Below are positions 1-5,642 of a stretch of 6,750 nt of DNA, piece after piece. Under the pieces are notes generated by a model, which did not search any database, had not been told where the DNA came from, and saw only the letters and a program-made list of their open reading frames with translations. Position 1 is the stretch's first letter. Each line of letters begins with the position of its first letter. The translations under genes were made by a program, and so were the position numbers. The stretch spans positions 1-6,750 of the forward strand of contig DASUFH010000206.1 in NCBI GenBank assembly GCA_036274645.1, in the 5' to 3' direction. The DNA comes from DASUFH01 sp036274645. GTDB taxonomy: Bacteria > Acidobacteriota > Terriglobia > 20CM-2-55-15.

Positions 1-31
1 GGACAACAGCCAGCGCACAGCGGACATTTGT

Positions 32-59
32 GGGCGGTCGTAGACGTCGTAGACCGCCC
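32..59. repeat. Tandem 9-bp repeat inside an interrupted palindrome, downstream of the permease gene
   Basis: Two head-to-tail copies of GTCGTAGAC lie at 37-45 and 46-54. The same stretch is a dyad: GGGCGGTC (32-39) pairs with GACCGCCC (52-59), and GACGTC sits at the exact centre (43-48). It begins about 35 bases past the permease stop codon on the minus strand. An RNA hairpin with an 8-bp GC-rich stem is possible, but no run of U follows on either strand, so it is not a standard intrinsic terminator. It could be an intercistronic hairpin or a protein-binding site. The minus-strand frame stays open from after the permease stop to the window edge, with an ATG at 27-25, but the nine visible residues resemble no ABC ATPase start. 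Confidence 0.5.
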
Positions 60-93
60 CGACAAGGGGAAGGGAATGGCCACGGCCCGAACC

Positions 94-1155
94 CTAGCGG
101 GCTTCCCGGAAGTCCACCATGGAGTGGACGGTAAGCATGACCCGGTCCAGCAGAAAGCCGATGACTCCGATCGTGAAGACGGCCACCATGATGCGGCTGA
201 GCGAATCGGAACTGCCGTTCTGAAACTCATCCCACACGAACTTCCCGAGGCCCGGATTCTGAGCCAGCATTTCAGCGGCGATCAACACCATCCAGCCGAC
301 GCCAAGGGAGAGACGCAGACCGGTGAAGATCAGGGGCAGCGATGAAGGGATGACGATCTTGAAGAGTTTGGTTGTCCAGTTGAGGCGCAGGACTTTGGCG
401 ACATTGAGGAGATCCTTGTCGAGCGACGAGACTCCGAGCGCCGTATTGATCAGCGTTGGCCAGAGGGAGCACAGGGCGACGGTAATGGCCGAGTTGATGA
501 ACGACTTGGGAAAGAGCGGGTTGGCCGACACGTAGGTTGCGCTGACGATCATGGTCACCAGGGGCAGCCAGGCGAGCGGCGATACCGGCTTGAAGATCTG
601 AATGAATGGGTTGATACCGGCGTCGATGGTCTTGCTGAGTCCGGAGAAGATGCCCAGTGGAATGGCGAGCACGCTGCCGATCAGAAATCCCGTGAAGACG
701 GTCTTCAGGCTGGTGACGATCTGATCCACATAGGTCGGTTTGCCGGTATAAACGAGAGTCACCGGCGTCGCTTTCGGATTCTCGGCCAGAAGAGCCGCGT
801 TGCGCTCAGCCAGCCGAGCATAGAAAGAGGTCGCCCGAGCCCGTTCGGCAACGTGGTCCGCCCATAGCGCTTCCGCCTGCCGGACCACGGCGATGGGACC
901 GGGCAGTTTGCCCAGGCTGGTGTCGATTCGCGCGGAAAGCAGGCTCCAGCCCCCCAGAAAAACAAGGACGGCGGAGATGGGAATACCGAGTAGCCGCCAG
1001 AGTTCCTTCACCTGAACGCTCGGATTCTCCTTTCGACAAAGCCGGACGATCGGCGTCACGAAACCGAAACCCACGAGCGCCAGCGCCCGGAGCACACGGT
1101 CGAGTGACCGATTGGGCTCAACGGCTTTGGGGATCGTGATCGAGTCGGCGTTCAT
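94..1155 (-). CDS. nrtB: NrtB-like ABC transporter permease (nitrate/bicarbonate/sulfonate family)
   Basis: Inner-membrane permease of 353 residues that would form the channel of an ABC importer for nitrate or a related anion. Hydrophobic segments are visible at roughly 24-39, 55-73, 148-173, 193-209, 219-242, 273-297 and 322-341. The cytoplasmic coupling (EAA-type) loop lies at about 246-272 (DLLNVAKVLRLNW through KIVIPSSLP), where the ATPase would dock. Between the second and third segments is a polar, Ala/Arg/Glu-rich helical stretch (about 79-139), an extra domain compared with short CmpB/SsuC-type permeases. The ATG overlaps the binding-protein stop by one base (TGATG) and has GGAGAAGG seven bases upstream, inside the preceding gene, so translation is probably coupled. 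Family assignment is firm. Nitrate as substrate is inferred from the partner protein. No ATPase gene is visible before the window ends. Confidence 0.92.
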   Translation of the reverse strand: MNADSITIPKAVEPNRSLDRVLRALALVGFGFVTPIVRLCRKENPSVQVKELWRLLGIPISAVLVFLGGWSLLSARIDTSLGKLPGPIAVVRQAEALWADHVAERARATSFYARLAERNAALLAENPKATPVTLVYTGKPTYVDQIVTSLKTVFTGFLIGSVLAIPLGIFSGLSKTIDAGINPFIQIFKPVSPLAWLPLVTMIVSATYVSANPLFPKSFINSAITVALCSLWPTLINTALGVSSLDKDLLNVAKVLRLNWTTKLFKIVIPSSLPLIFTGLRLSLGVGWMVLIAAEMLAQNPGLGKFVWDEFQNGSSDSLSRIMVAVFTIGVIGFLLDRVMLTVHSMVDFREAR

Positions 1156-2588
1156 CAGTTCACCTTCTCCTGACCTTTCAGGCCGATGGCGAACTTGGCC
1201 AGATAGTCGTTGGGTTTCTTACCGTCGTATTCCACGCCGTCGATGAATTCCTTCGTCGGCGGTTTGTATCCATCTGTTCCCGTGGGAAAGTCGGAGGCCT
1301 GCGCCAGGCCCTGCTTGACCAGCAACTCTGCCGCCTGCGTATAGATGTCCGGGCGATAGACCTTTTTTGCGGTTGCGTCGTACCACTGGTCCGTCTGGCC
1401 TTCGGGGATCTGCCCCCACCGCCGCATCTGCGTGAGATACCAGATGGCGTCGCTGTAATAGGGATAGGTGGCGAAGTACCGGAAGAATACGTTGAAGTCG
1501 GGCAGGCTGCGCTTGTCCCCCTTGGTGTATTCGAACGTTCCGGTCATGCTGTTGGCGATCACGTCATAGTCCGCTCCCACGTATTCGGGTTTCGACAGGA
1601 TCTGCGCGGCTTCCTTCCGGTTCTTGCCGTTATCGGCGTCGAGCCAGATGGCGGCGCGGATCAGGGCCTTAACCAGAGCGAGATGGGTGTTGGGATTCTT
1701 CTCTGCCCATTCCCGGGTGACCCCGAACACTTTTTCGGGATTGTTCTTCCAGACCTCATAGTCCGTAATCACGGGAACGCCGATGCCTCGGAAGATAGCC
1801 TGCTGATTCCAGGGTTCCCCAACGCAGTAGCCGTTGATCGTGCCGGCCTCCAGTGTGGCCGGCATTTGTGGCGGAGGCGTGACCGAGATCAGGACGTCGG
1901 CCTTGATCTGTCCGGAAACGTCCGTGGGAGAGTAGAAGCCGGGGTGAATGCCACCCGAGGCAAGCCAGTACCGCAATTCGTAGTTGTGAGTGGAGACGGG
2001 AAAGACCATGCCCATCTTGAACGGTTTGCCGCCCGACCGGAACTTCGATACCACCGTCTTGAGCGCGTCCGCCTTGATGGGATGAACCGCCTTGCCTTCC
2101 GCGTCGGTCGGCACGACCGGTTGCATCATGGACCAGACCTCGTTGGAGACCGTAATGGCGTTGCCGTTCAGATCCATACTGAACGCCGTGATGACGTCCG
2201 CCTTCGTGCCGAACCCGATCGTCGCCGCCAGCGGTTGTCCCGCCAGCATGTGCGCGCCATCCAGCTCCCCGTCGATGACACGGTCGAGAAGCACCTTCCA
2301 GTTCGACTGCGCTTCAAGCGTGACGAACAACCCTTCGTCTTCGAAATATCCCTTTTCATATGCAATCGCCAGCGGCGCCATGTCGGTGAGTTTGATGAAG
2401 CCCAGCTTGACCTGCGGCTTTTCGACCGCTAACGGCTTGATCTTGTCCGCGCCGGGCTCCGGTCCGGTTGTGCCGGCGGGTTCGGCGCCTCCGCCGGTAG
2501 CGGCGCACCCGGCGACCAGCGCCGCCACACAGACCGCCATGATGATGCCAATGATTCCCTGCCGACGACCGATCCATATCTGTTCCAT
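1155..2588 (-). CDS. nrtA: NrtA/CmpA-family ABC transporter substrate-binding lipoprotein
   Basis: Binding protein of 477 residues that would capture nitrate (or bicarbonate/nitrite) outside the inner membrane for the adjacent permease. The N-terminus has basic residues, a hydrophobic core and a lipobox LVAG-C with the lipidation Cys at 28, followed by a Gly/Thr/Pro-rich linker to about residue 56. The NrtA core then shows KLGFIKLTDMAPLAIA (61-76), EKGYFEDEG, SNWK with Trp97, DGELDGAHMLAGQP (106-119), HNYELRYWLASGGI starting at His201, and GYCVGEPWNQQ (253-263). Trp97 and His201 fall where NrtA has ligand-contacting Trp and His; this match is from memory. At the start, GGGAG lies 11 bases before the ATG, a slightly long spacing. 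It is the first gene of the operon; a candidate promoter lies at 2771-2800. A CO2-pathway bicarbonate binder (CmpA) or another anion binder cannot be excluded. Confidence 0.9.
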   Translation of the reverse strand: MEQIWIGRRQGIIGIIMAVCVAALVAGCAATGGGAEPAGTTGPEPGADKIKPLAVEKPQVKLGFIKLTDMAPLAIAYEKGYFEDEGLFVTLEAQSNWKVLLDRVIDGELDGAHMLAGQPLAATIGFGTKADVITAFSMDLNGNAITVSNEVWSMMQPVVPTDAEGKAVHPIKADALKTVVSKFRSGGKPFKMGMVFPVSTHNYELRYWLASGGIHPGFYSPTDVSGQIKADVLISVTPPPQMPATLEAGTINGYCVGEPWNQQAIFRGIGVPVITDYEVWKNNPEKVFGVTREWAEKNPNTHLALVKALIRAAIWLDADNGKNRKEAAQILSKPEYVGADYDVIANSMTGTFEYTKGDKRSLPDFNVFFRYFATYPYYSDAIWYLTQMRRWGQIPEGQTDQWYDATAKKVYRPDIYTQAAELLVKQGLAQASDFPTGTDGYKPPTKEFIDGVEYDGKKPNDYLAKFAIGLKGQEKVN

Positions 2589-2603
2589 GTTTCGCTCAAC
2601 TCC

Positions 2604-2621
2604 CGTGACCCCATGGGCACG
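2604..2621. promoter_or_regulatory. 18-bp interrupted dyad just upstream of the binding-protein ribosome site
   Basis: The sequence has the form CGTGnCCnnnnGGnCACG, centred 24-25 bases upstream of the binding-protein ATG and abutting its GGGAG (2599-2603). Twelve of 18 positions are symmetric. It could be an operator for a dimeric regulator or, in the mRNA, a small hairpin beside the ribosome site. No known box is matched with confidence. Confidence 0.3.
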
Positions 2622-2770
2622 ATGAATGCCGTTGACTGTGTCCCGGCGTCCGCGACGTGTATTGCCTTCGTAAGAGAGAAGTTATCCACCCTGTGCCGGC
2701 GGGTATGTGCGTTCCGTGAGAACCTGGCGTGGATTCAAAGATGTGGGATTTTAATTATTTTTCCGACAGC

Positions 2771-2800
2771 ATTGTATCGACCGATTTCGATCTCCGGCAA
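2771..2800 (-). promoter_or_regulatory. Candidate sigma70-type promoter for the transporter operon
   Basis: On the minus strand, TTGCCG (2800-2795) and TACAAT (2776-2771) are separated by 18 bases, matching the -35 and -10 consensus at 4/6 and 5/6. Transcription would start near 2764, giving a leader of about 175 bases before the binding-protein ATG. The AT-rich patch 2750-2768 lies at and just past the predicted start. A long leader leaves room for RNA-level control, but I see no recognised riboswitch in it. Confidence 0.35.
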
Positions 2801-3011
2801 ACGGGAGGCCTGGACCTGCTCTGTGATCCGGCGCCGTCCACCTCCGGGTTTCGGAAACGGTCGTGTGCAGTCGTGAAACCGGCGCCGGCCTCGCCAATGC
2901 GACAGGCATGTCGGTTGGACTCGGTTAAGAAACAGAAGTGTAATTTCGCAAGGCGGCGCACCGGCGTCGGCGCCGGAGCAAAACCCTTCCGTGTTGATCG
3001 TCGCGATGGAA

Positions 3012-3042
3012 CGGATTTTGGGGATTCGGGCCGGATTTTGGG
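3012..3042. repeat. Pair of 11-bp direct repeats spaced 20 bp apart
   Basis: CGGATTTTGGG occurs at 3012-3022 and again at 3032-3042. The 20-bp period is about two helical turns, so a protein bound to both copies would contact the same DNA face. The second copy ends 25 bases before the -35 box at 3068, placing the copies near -87 and -67 from the predicted start. This arrangement would suit an activator site, but no regulator is identified. Confidence 0.4.
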
Positions 3043-3067
3043 TTCCGAAAGGAGGGCGGCGCTTCCA

Positions 3068-3097
3068 TTGACAGCTTGAATCTGAGGCATGTATGGT
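3068..3097 (+). promoter_or_regulatory. Sigma70-type promoter for the membrane-protein pair
   Basis: A perfect TTGACA (3068-3073) is followed after 18 bases by TATGGT (3092-3097; 4/6 match to TATAAT). Transcription would begin near 3104. The element overlaps the longest possible coding frame, which opens with TTG at 3076, and so favours the ATG at 3178 as the true start, with a leader of about 74 bases. The leader contains a perfect 10-bp palindrome TAACGCGTTA (3125-3134) that could be an operator. Confidence 0.5.
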
Positions 3098-3177
3098 ATC
3101 GCCACGTCGAAGCGACTTACCGGTTAACGCGTTACAACATATTCGCCCGGCGAATTGAAACGAGGGTCTGCATCGTT

Positions 3178-3744
3178 ATGTTTTTGGTTGGAATGTCTCT
3201 CTTGCTCCAGGGACTGGCATTGTTCCAGCTTCCTGAAGCGGAGCCAGGCTTTATTCAAGGTATCTGCCGCTGGTTGCAGGAAACGGCCTGGGCCACGGCA
3301 TTTCGTGAATCGCAATACGTCTATCCCATTGTCGAAGGCGCGCATGTCCTGGCGCTGGGAGTGTCGGTTGGCGGCATCCTGTGGTTTGACCTGCGTCTGT
3401 CGGGACTATCGATGCGCCGGCATCCCGTGTCGGAGATCTTCCGGTCGGTTCGCCCCTGGATGTTCACCGGCTTTGCCATCATGATCATTACGGGGCTGAT
3501 CCTGTTCCTCGGTCACGCTGAATTGTGTTATCGCAGCGGATATTTCCGGGCCAAGGTCGTGCTCCTGTTCCTGGCGTTGTTCAATGTCATCATCTTCCAC
3601 TCCACCATCGATCGCCGGCGCGCTTCATGGGACATGGATACCGTTCCTCCTCTGCAGGCGCGGATTGCGGGCATCATGTCGATGATCCTTTGGACTGGAA
3701 CCATTGCCGTCGGACGGTTGATGGCGTACAACCTGACGGGTTGA
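3178..3744 (+). CDS. DUF6644-like four-helix membrane protein
   Basis: Integral membrane protein of 188 residues of unknown function. Hydrophobic segments lie at about 1-17, 50-74, 94-112, 123-141 and 161-184. The fold signature is R43-E44-S45, then E53-G-A-H56 at the start of a helix, FDLRLSG, RPWMFTGFA, a Gly-rich helix, and FH141 ending another helix. His56, His113 and His141 sit near helix ends, which raises the possibility of haem or metal binding (inference). I place it in the DUF6644 family from memory of its RES...E..H pattern and length. Start choice: the frame extends upstream to TTG 3076, but that region is Arg-rich, overlaps a promoter and has its GGAGGG 19 bases from the TTG. ATG 3178 has GAGGG 11 bases before it. 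The next gene starts 14 bases after its stop and encodes a relative, so they form an operon. Confidence 0.8.
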   Translation: MFLVGMSLLLQGLALFQLPEAEPGFIQGICRWLQETAWATAFRESQYVYPIVEGAHVLALGVSVGGILWFDLRLSGLSMRRHPVSEIFRSVRPWMFTGFAIMIITGLILFLGHAELCYRSGYFRAKVVLLFLALFNVIIFHSTIDRRRASWDMDTVPPLQARIAGIMSMILWTGTIAVGRLMAYNLTG

Positions 3745-3758
3745 TGGAGAGCGGGAAA

Positions 3759-4622
3759 ATGAAGGAAGTTCTGATTTCAAAAGTGTTCATGAGACGTTTC
3801 GGAACCGTCGTGATGGCTCTGTTTGTTGCGGCCGCCACGAATGCGTGGGCGCAGGACGACCCGGCGCCTCCGCCGCTGCCGGGCAGCCAGCCTGGTGAGA
3901 TCGCCGGGGGGATCCGGACGATGAATGCCTCGATGTTCCGGGGCGCGACAATTACGCTGACCAATGACGCGACTGGAGAGACGCGGACCACAACGACCAC
4001 CCTCGGCGGAGATTATGAGTTCAAAGGACTGCCGGAAGGCACGTACACGATGCGCGCCGACTCGGACGGTTTCGCGGCGACCGGCCGCGCCGGCATCGCG
4101 CCGGGGTCCGGTCCTGTGGATTTGCAGATGCGCGTTCTGATGATGTGGGAGCCGCTGTTTCCCGTGTTCTCCTGGTCCTTCAATACCGGTATCGGTAACT
4201 GGGTACGGGAATCCACGTGGGCTTTCGCGTATCTCGAGGTCTTCCATCTGCTGGGATTGACCGTCCTTCTGGGCAGTGTCGTGGCTCTCGGTCTGCGAAT
4301 CTCGAATGTTTCGATGCTCAGCCTGTCGCCCGCGGCAGTGGCGCGGGAGATTCGTCCGTTCATGCTGGTGGGCCTTGCGCTCGTTCTCCTTTCCGGTTTG
4401 CTGATGTTTGCCGCCGAGGCGGAGAAGCTCTTCTTGAGCGGACCGTTTGAATGGAAGATCGCGTTCTTCGTCCTTGCCAATATCTTCCAGTTCACGGCGG
4501 TTTCATGGGTTGCGCGGGCTAAAGATGATTCCGGCCTGGCGTTCGGAAAGATTGCGGCGCTGCTGTCGATCGTCTTCTGGTACGTCGTGGCCTGGGAAGG
4601 CCGCGCGATCGCGTTCTTCTAG
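3759..4622 (+). CDS. Signal peptide + carboxypeptidase-regulatory-like domain + DUF6644-like membrane domain
   Basis: Three-part membrane protein of 287 residues. A signal peptide covers 1-31 (core TVVMALFVAAA, likely cleavage AWA/QDD). After a Pro-rich linker, a beta-sandwich of the carboxypeptidase-regulatory-like type spans about 47-126 (GEIAGGIR, GATITLTNDATGETRTT, GGDYEFKGLPEGTYTMRAD, GF). This domain would face the periplasm. The rest (about 130-287) is a four-helix membrane domain homologous to the preceding protein: R150-E151-S152, E160-V-F-H163, REIRPFMLVG, LSGLLMF, and a last helix ending AWEGRAIAF. The second helix-end His of its neighbour is not kept here (FQFTAVSW). Start: GGAG lies nine bases before ATG 3759; an in-frame ATG at 3744 overlapping the upstream stop is the alternative. 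A 12-bp inverted repeat follows the stop. Function is unknown; an envelope sensor, redox or assembly role are all possible. Confidence 0.85.
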   Translation: MKEVLISKVFMRRFGTVVMALFVAAATNAWAQDDPAPPPLPGSQPGEIAGGIRTMNASMFRGATITLTNDATGETRTTTTTLGGDYEFKGLPEGTYTMRADSDGFAATGRAGIAPGSGPVDLQMRVLMMWEPLFPVFSWSFNTGIGNWVRESTWAFAYLEVFHLLGLTVLLGSVVALGLRISNVSMLSLSPAAVAREIRPFMLVGLALVLLSGLLMFAAEAEKLFLSGPFEWKIAFFVLANIFQFTAVSWVARAKDDSGLAFGKIAALLSIVFWYVVAWEGRAIAFF

Positions 4623-4628
4623 ATTTGC

Positions 4629-4685
4629 ATCCTGGCGCCCCAGCGGGGGCATTCAACACACCTGACTCAGGACGGGCGCCAGGAT
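4629..4685. repeat. Perfect 12-bp inverted repeat between convergent genes
   Basis: ATCCTGGCGCCC (4629-4640) and GGGCGCCAGGAT (4674-4685) are exact complements around a 33-base loop, seven bases after the membrane-protein stop. The loop contains a further short GC hairpin (CCCC at 4638-4641 with GGGG at 4645-4648). The site lies between genes converging from both sides, so it may protect or end both mRNAs. Neither strand has a U-run after the stem, so it is not a classical intrinsic terminator. Confidence 0.45.
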
Positions 4686-4725
4686 CTCAGGCCCAATCCA
4701 GATGAGACAGCAGACCGTCATCTGA

Positions 4726-5289
4726 TTACCATGCTCGGGACCAGCGACGGTCTTTGGGGTCTTTGCGCAAAGCGGAATTTGCGCCGATCTCCAGTTCGAT
4801 CTGACGCGCAAAGAGCCACAGAAGATCCGACAGGCGATTGAGGTAGCGCACGGCGTTGGGCTCGACAGGGCTGCCGGAATCGATCATCGCAACAGCATGG
4901 CGCTCGGTTCGCCGGCACACCGTCCGCGCGAGATCGTAGGCCGCCGCCGCGGCGTCCTCGCCCGGAAGGGACCAGTCCGAAAGCAATCCTTCGATGGATT
5001 CGATGCGCCGCGCGTGATCGGTTAACGCGTCGACCATCGCGTCGGTTACTTCCGTCTCCGGCCGCCCCGGCGCCCCCAGGGCGGAACTCACCCGAAACAG
5101 CTCGCGCTGAATTGATTTGGTCAGATCCTGGACTTCCGGGTTCTCGCATAGAGAGCGCGCGAGCCCCATGGTTGCAATCAACTCGTCGACTTCTCCGGTC
5201 GCTTCGACACGGGCGTCGGCTTTGGAGACACGATCGCCTCCAATGAGGCTGGTCTGGCCCTGGTCTCCCAGACCGGTGACGATGGACAT
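4726..5289 (-). CDS. pduO: PduO-type ATP:cob(I)alamin adenosyltransferase
   Basis: Cytoplasmic enzyme of 187 residues that transfers the adenosyl group of ATP to cob(I)alamin, making coenzyme B12. The family signature is clear: G8-D9-x-G-x-T13, K23, VEATGEVDEL (28-37), ARTVCRRTER (121-130) and YLNRLSDLLWLFAR (149-162). Arg122, Arg126, Arg127 and Glu129 match the human MMAB active-site residues Arg186, Arg190, Arg191 and Glu193 that are mutated in methylmalonic aciduria. Oddities: the opening T-R/K-T-G-D motif reads T-G-L-G-D, losing the basic residue; the usual LPGG reads LPGE; and the usual LH before the AR is YDL. Length is normal for the family. Start: AAGGA lies 11 bases before the ATG. 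A cobalamin riboswitch lies directly upstream, which supports a B12 role. No other cobalamin gene is in view. Confidence 0.92.
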   Translation of the reverse strand: MSIVTGLGDQGQTSLIGGDRVSKADARVEATGEVDELIATMGLARSLCENPEVQDLTKSIQRELFRVSSALGAPGRPETEVTDAMVDALTDHARRIESIEGLLSDWSLPGEDAAAAAYDLARTVCRRTERHAVAMIDSGSPVEPNAVRYLNRLSDLLWLFARQIELEIGANSALRKDPKDRRWSRAW

Positions 5290-5301
5290 GGCGCGTTGGT
5301 T

Positions 5302-5325
5302 CCTTTCCTCGAACCCTGGGAAAGG
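5302..5325 (-). promoter_or_regulatory. Shine-Dalgarno-sequestering hairpin (riboswitch expression platform)
   Basis: In the mRNA, CCUUUCC (5325-5319) can pair perfectly with GGAAAGG (5308-5302) across a 10-base loop. The second arm holds the purine-rich ribosome site of the adenosyltransferase, 11 bases after which the AUG begins. Such a hairpin would block initiation when formed, as expected for a cobalamin riboswitch acting on translation. No U-run follows, so it is not a terminator. Confidence 0.65.
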
Positions 5326-5342
5326 CCGTTGGAGAGAGTTCC

Positions 5343-5362
5343 AGCGAGTGGAAAGCGTCGCT
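5343..5362 (-). promoter_or_regulatory. Second hairpin carrying an anti-Shine-Dalgarno sequence in its loop
   Basis: AGCGA (5362-5358) pairs with UCGCU (5347-5343) around a 10-base loop that contains CUUUCC (5355-5350). This loop repeats six bases of the arm that masks the ribosome site and could pair with GGAAAG instead. It lies between the aptamer and the masking hairpin, a position suited to an alternative pairing partner. Functional relevance is inferred. Confidence 0.35.
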
Positions 5363-5364
5363 CC

Positions 5365-5383
5365 AGCCCTTCTCGCGAAGGCT
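5365..5383 (-). other. Leader hairpin with GNRA tetraloop
   Basis: In the adenosyltransferase leader, AGCC-UUC and GAA-G-GGCU form a stem with one bulged base, capped by GCGA, a GNRA-type tetraloop. It lies between the aptamer and the ribosome-site hairpins. It may simply be a rigid spacer, or its loop may dock elsewhere in the leader. Confidence 0.4.
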
Positions 5384-5397
5384 CGAATGCGAATGCA

Positions 5398-5504
5398 GCG
5401 TTCCCTGAACGCCGGCTATCTCAGGTGTTCGGACTTGCAGGGCATTCGCGCTGCTTACCGCTGCGGGACAGTTCCGGATTCACGCCGGATTCCCCTTTGA
5501 TAAC
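5398..5504 (-). promoter_or_regulatory. Cobalamin riboswitch, compact (class II-like) aptamer
   Basis: Read on the minus strand, the conserved core runs GGGGAAUCCGG, CGUGAAU, CCGGAACUG, CCCGCAGCGGUAAG (5495-5454), followed by the B12 box AAGUCCGAACACCUG (5436-5422). The closing helix is GUUAUC (5504-5499) with GAUAGC (5420-5415). An internal helix CCGG/CCGG (5488-5485, 5477-5474) exposes the loop CGUGAAU. Between the core and the B12 box is only one short hairpin, GCAG-C-GC-gaau-GC-C-CUGC. The long peripheral arm of btuB-type (class I) aptamers is missing, hence the compact class. A perfect hairpin GCGUUC-AGG-GAACGC (5412-5398) follows. The gene just downstream is a cobalamin adenosyltransferase. 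Preferred ligand form (adenosyl or hydroxo/methyl) cannot be told from sequence reading. Confidence 0.92.
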
Positions 5505-5642
5505 GAGGGCAGGCTATCACATCCCGGACGCAGAGAACGAAAAACCATTGCGCCCGACGGACAGCGGCAGTCGTTTTCCGGCGTCATTAGAACGTCAAAA
5601 AGGCGGAAAGAGACGCGGACGAAATTCAGAAGGAGTCCTGAA
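5505..5642. other. Upstream region of the riboswitch, no gene seen
   Basis: This stretch must hold the promoter of the riboswitch-controlled gene. On the minus strand, TTGACG (5598-5593) resembles a -35 box, but no good -10 lies at the right distance, and TCTAAT (5591-5586) has no good -35. No convincing coding frame is present on either strand. Confidence 0.4.

Larger units (their letters stand above)
2589..3067. other. Divergent intergenic control region, no convincing gene
   Basis: About 480 bases separate the minus-strand transporter operon from the plus-strand promoter. Short open frames exist on both strands (for example 2729-3079 plus and 2755-3105 minus), but their products are Arg/Ser/Pro-rich, lack domains and have no good ribosome site, so I read them as chance. 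An AT-rich patch lies at 2750-2768 in an otherwise GC-rich stretch. The sequence TTATCCACC (2682-2690) differs by one base from a DnaA box but is alone. Candidate control sites are listed separately. Confidence 0.6.

Noticed and set aside
1..27. Start of the ABC ATPase at the ATG on the minus strand
   Set aside because: Only nine codons are visible, with no Shine-Dalgarno and no resemblance to an ATPase N-terminus.
1683..2432. 249-residue plus-strand frame opposite the binding-protein gene
   Set aside because: Arg/Asp/His-rich shadow of a clear minus-strand gene; no domain and no ribosome site.
2682..2690. DnaA-box-like TTATCCACC
   Set aside because: One mismatch and a single copy; no AT-rich unwinding region with clustered boxes and no dnaA/dnaN nearby, so not an origin.
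2755..3105. 116-residue frames on both strands in the divergent intergenic region
   Set aside because: Composition is unlike neighbouring proteins, the frames overlap promoter elements, and no start signal is present.
3525..3758. Upstream extension of the fused membrane protein to 3525
   Set aside because: It overlaps the preceding gene in another frame and would place the signal peptide internally; the Shine-Dalgarno before 3759 fits better.
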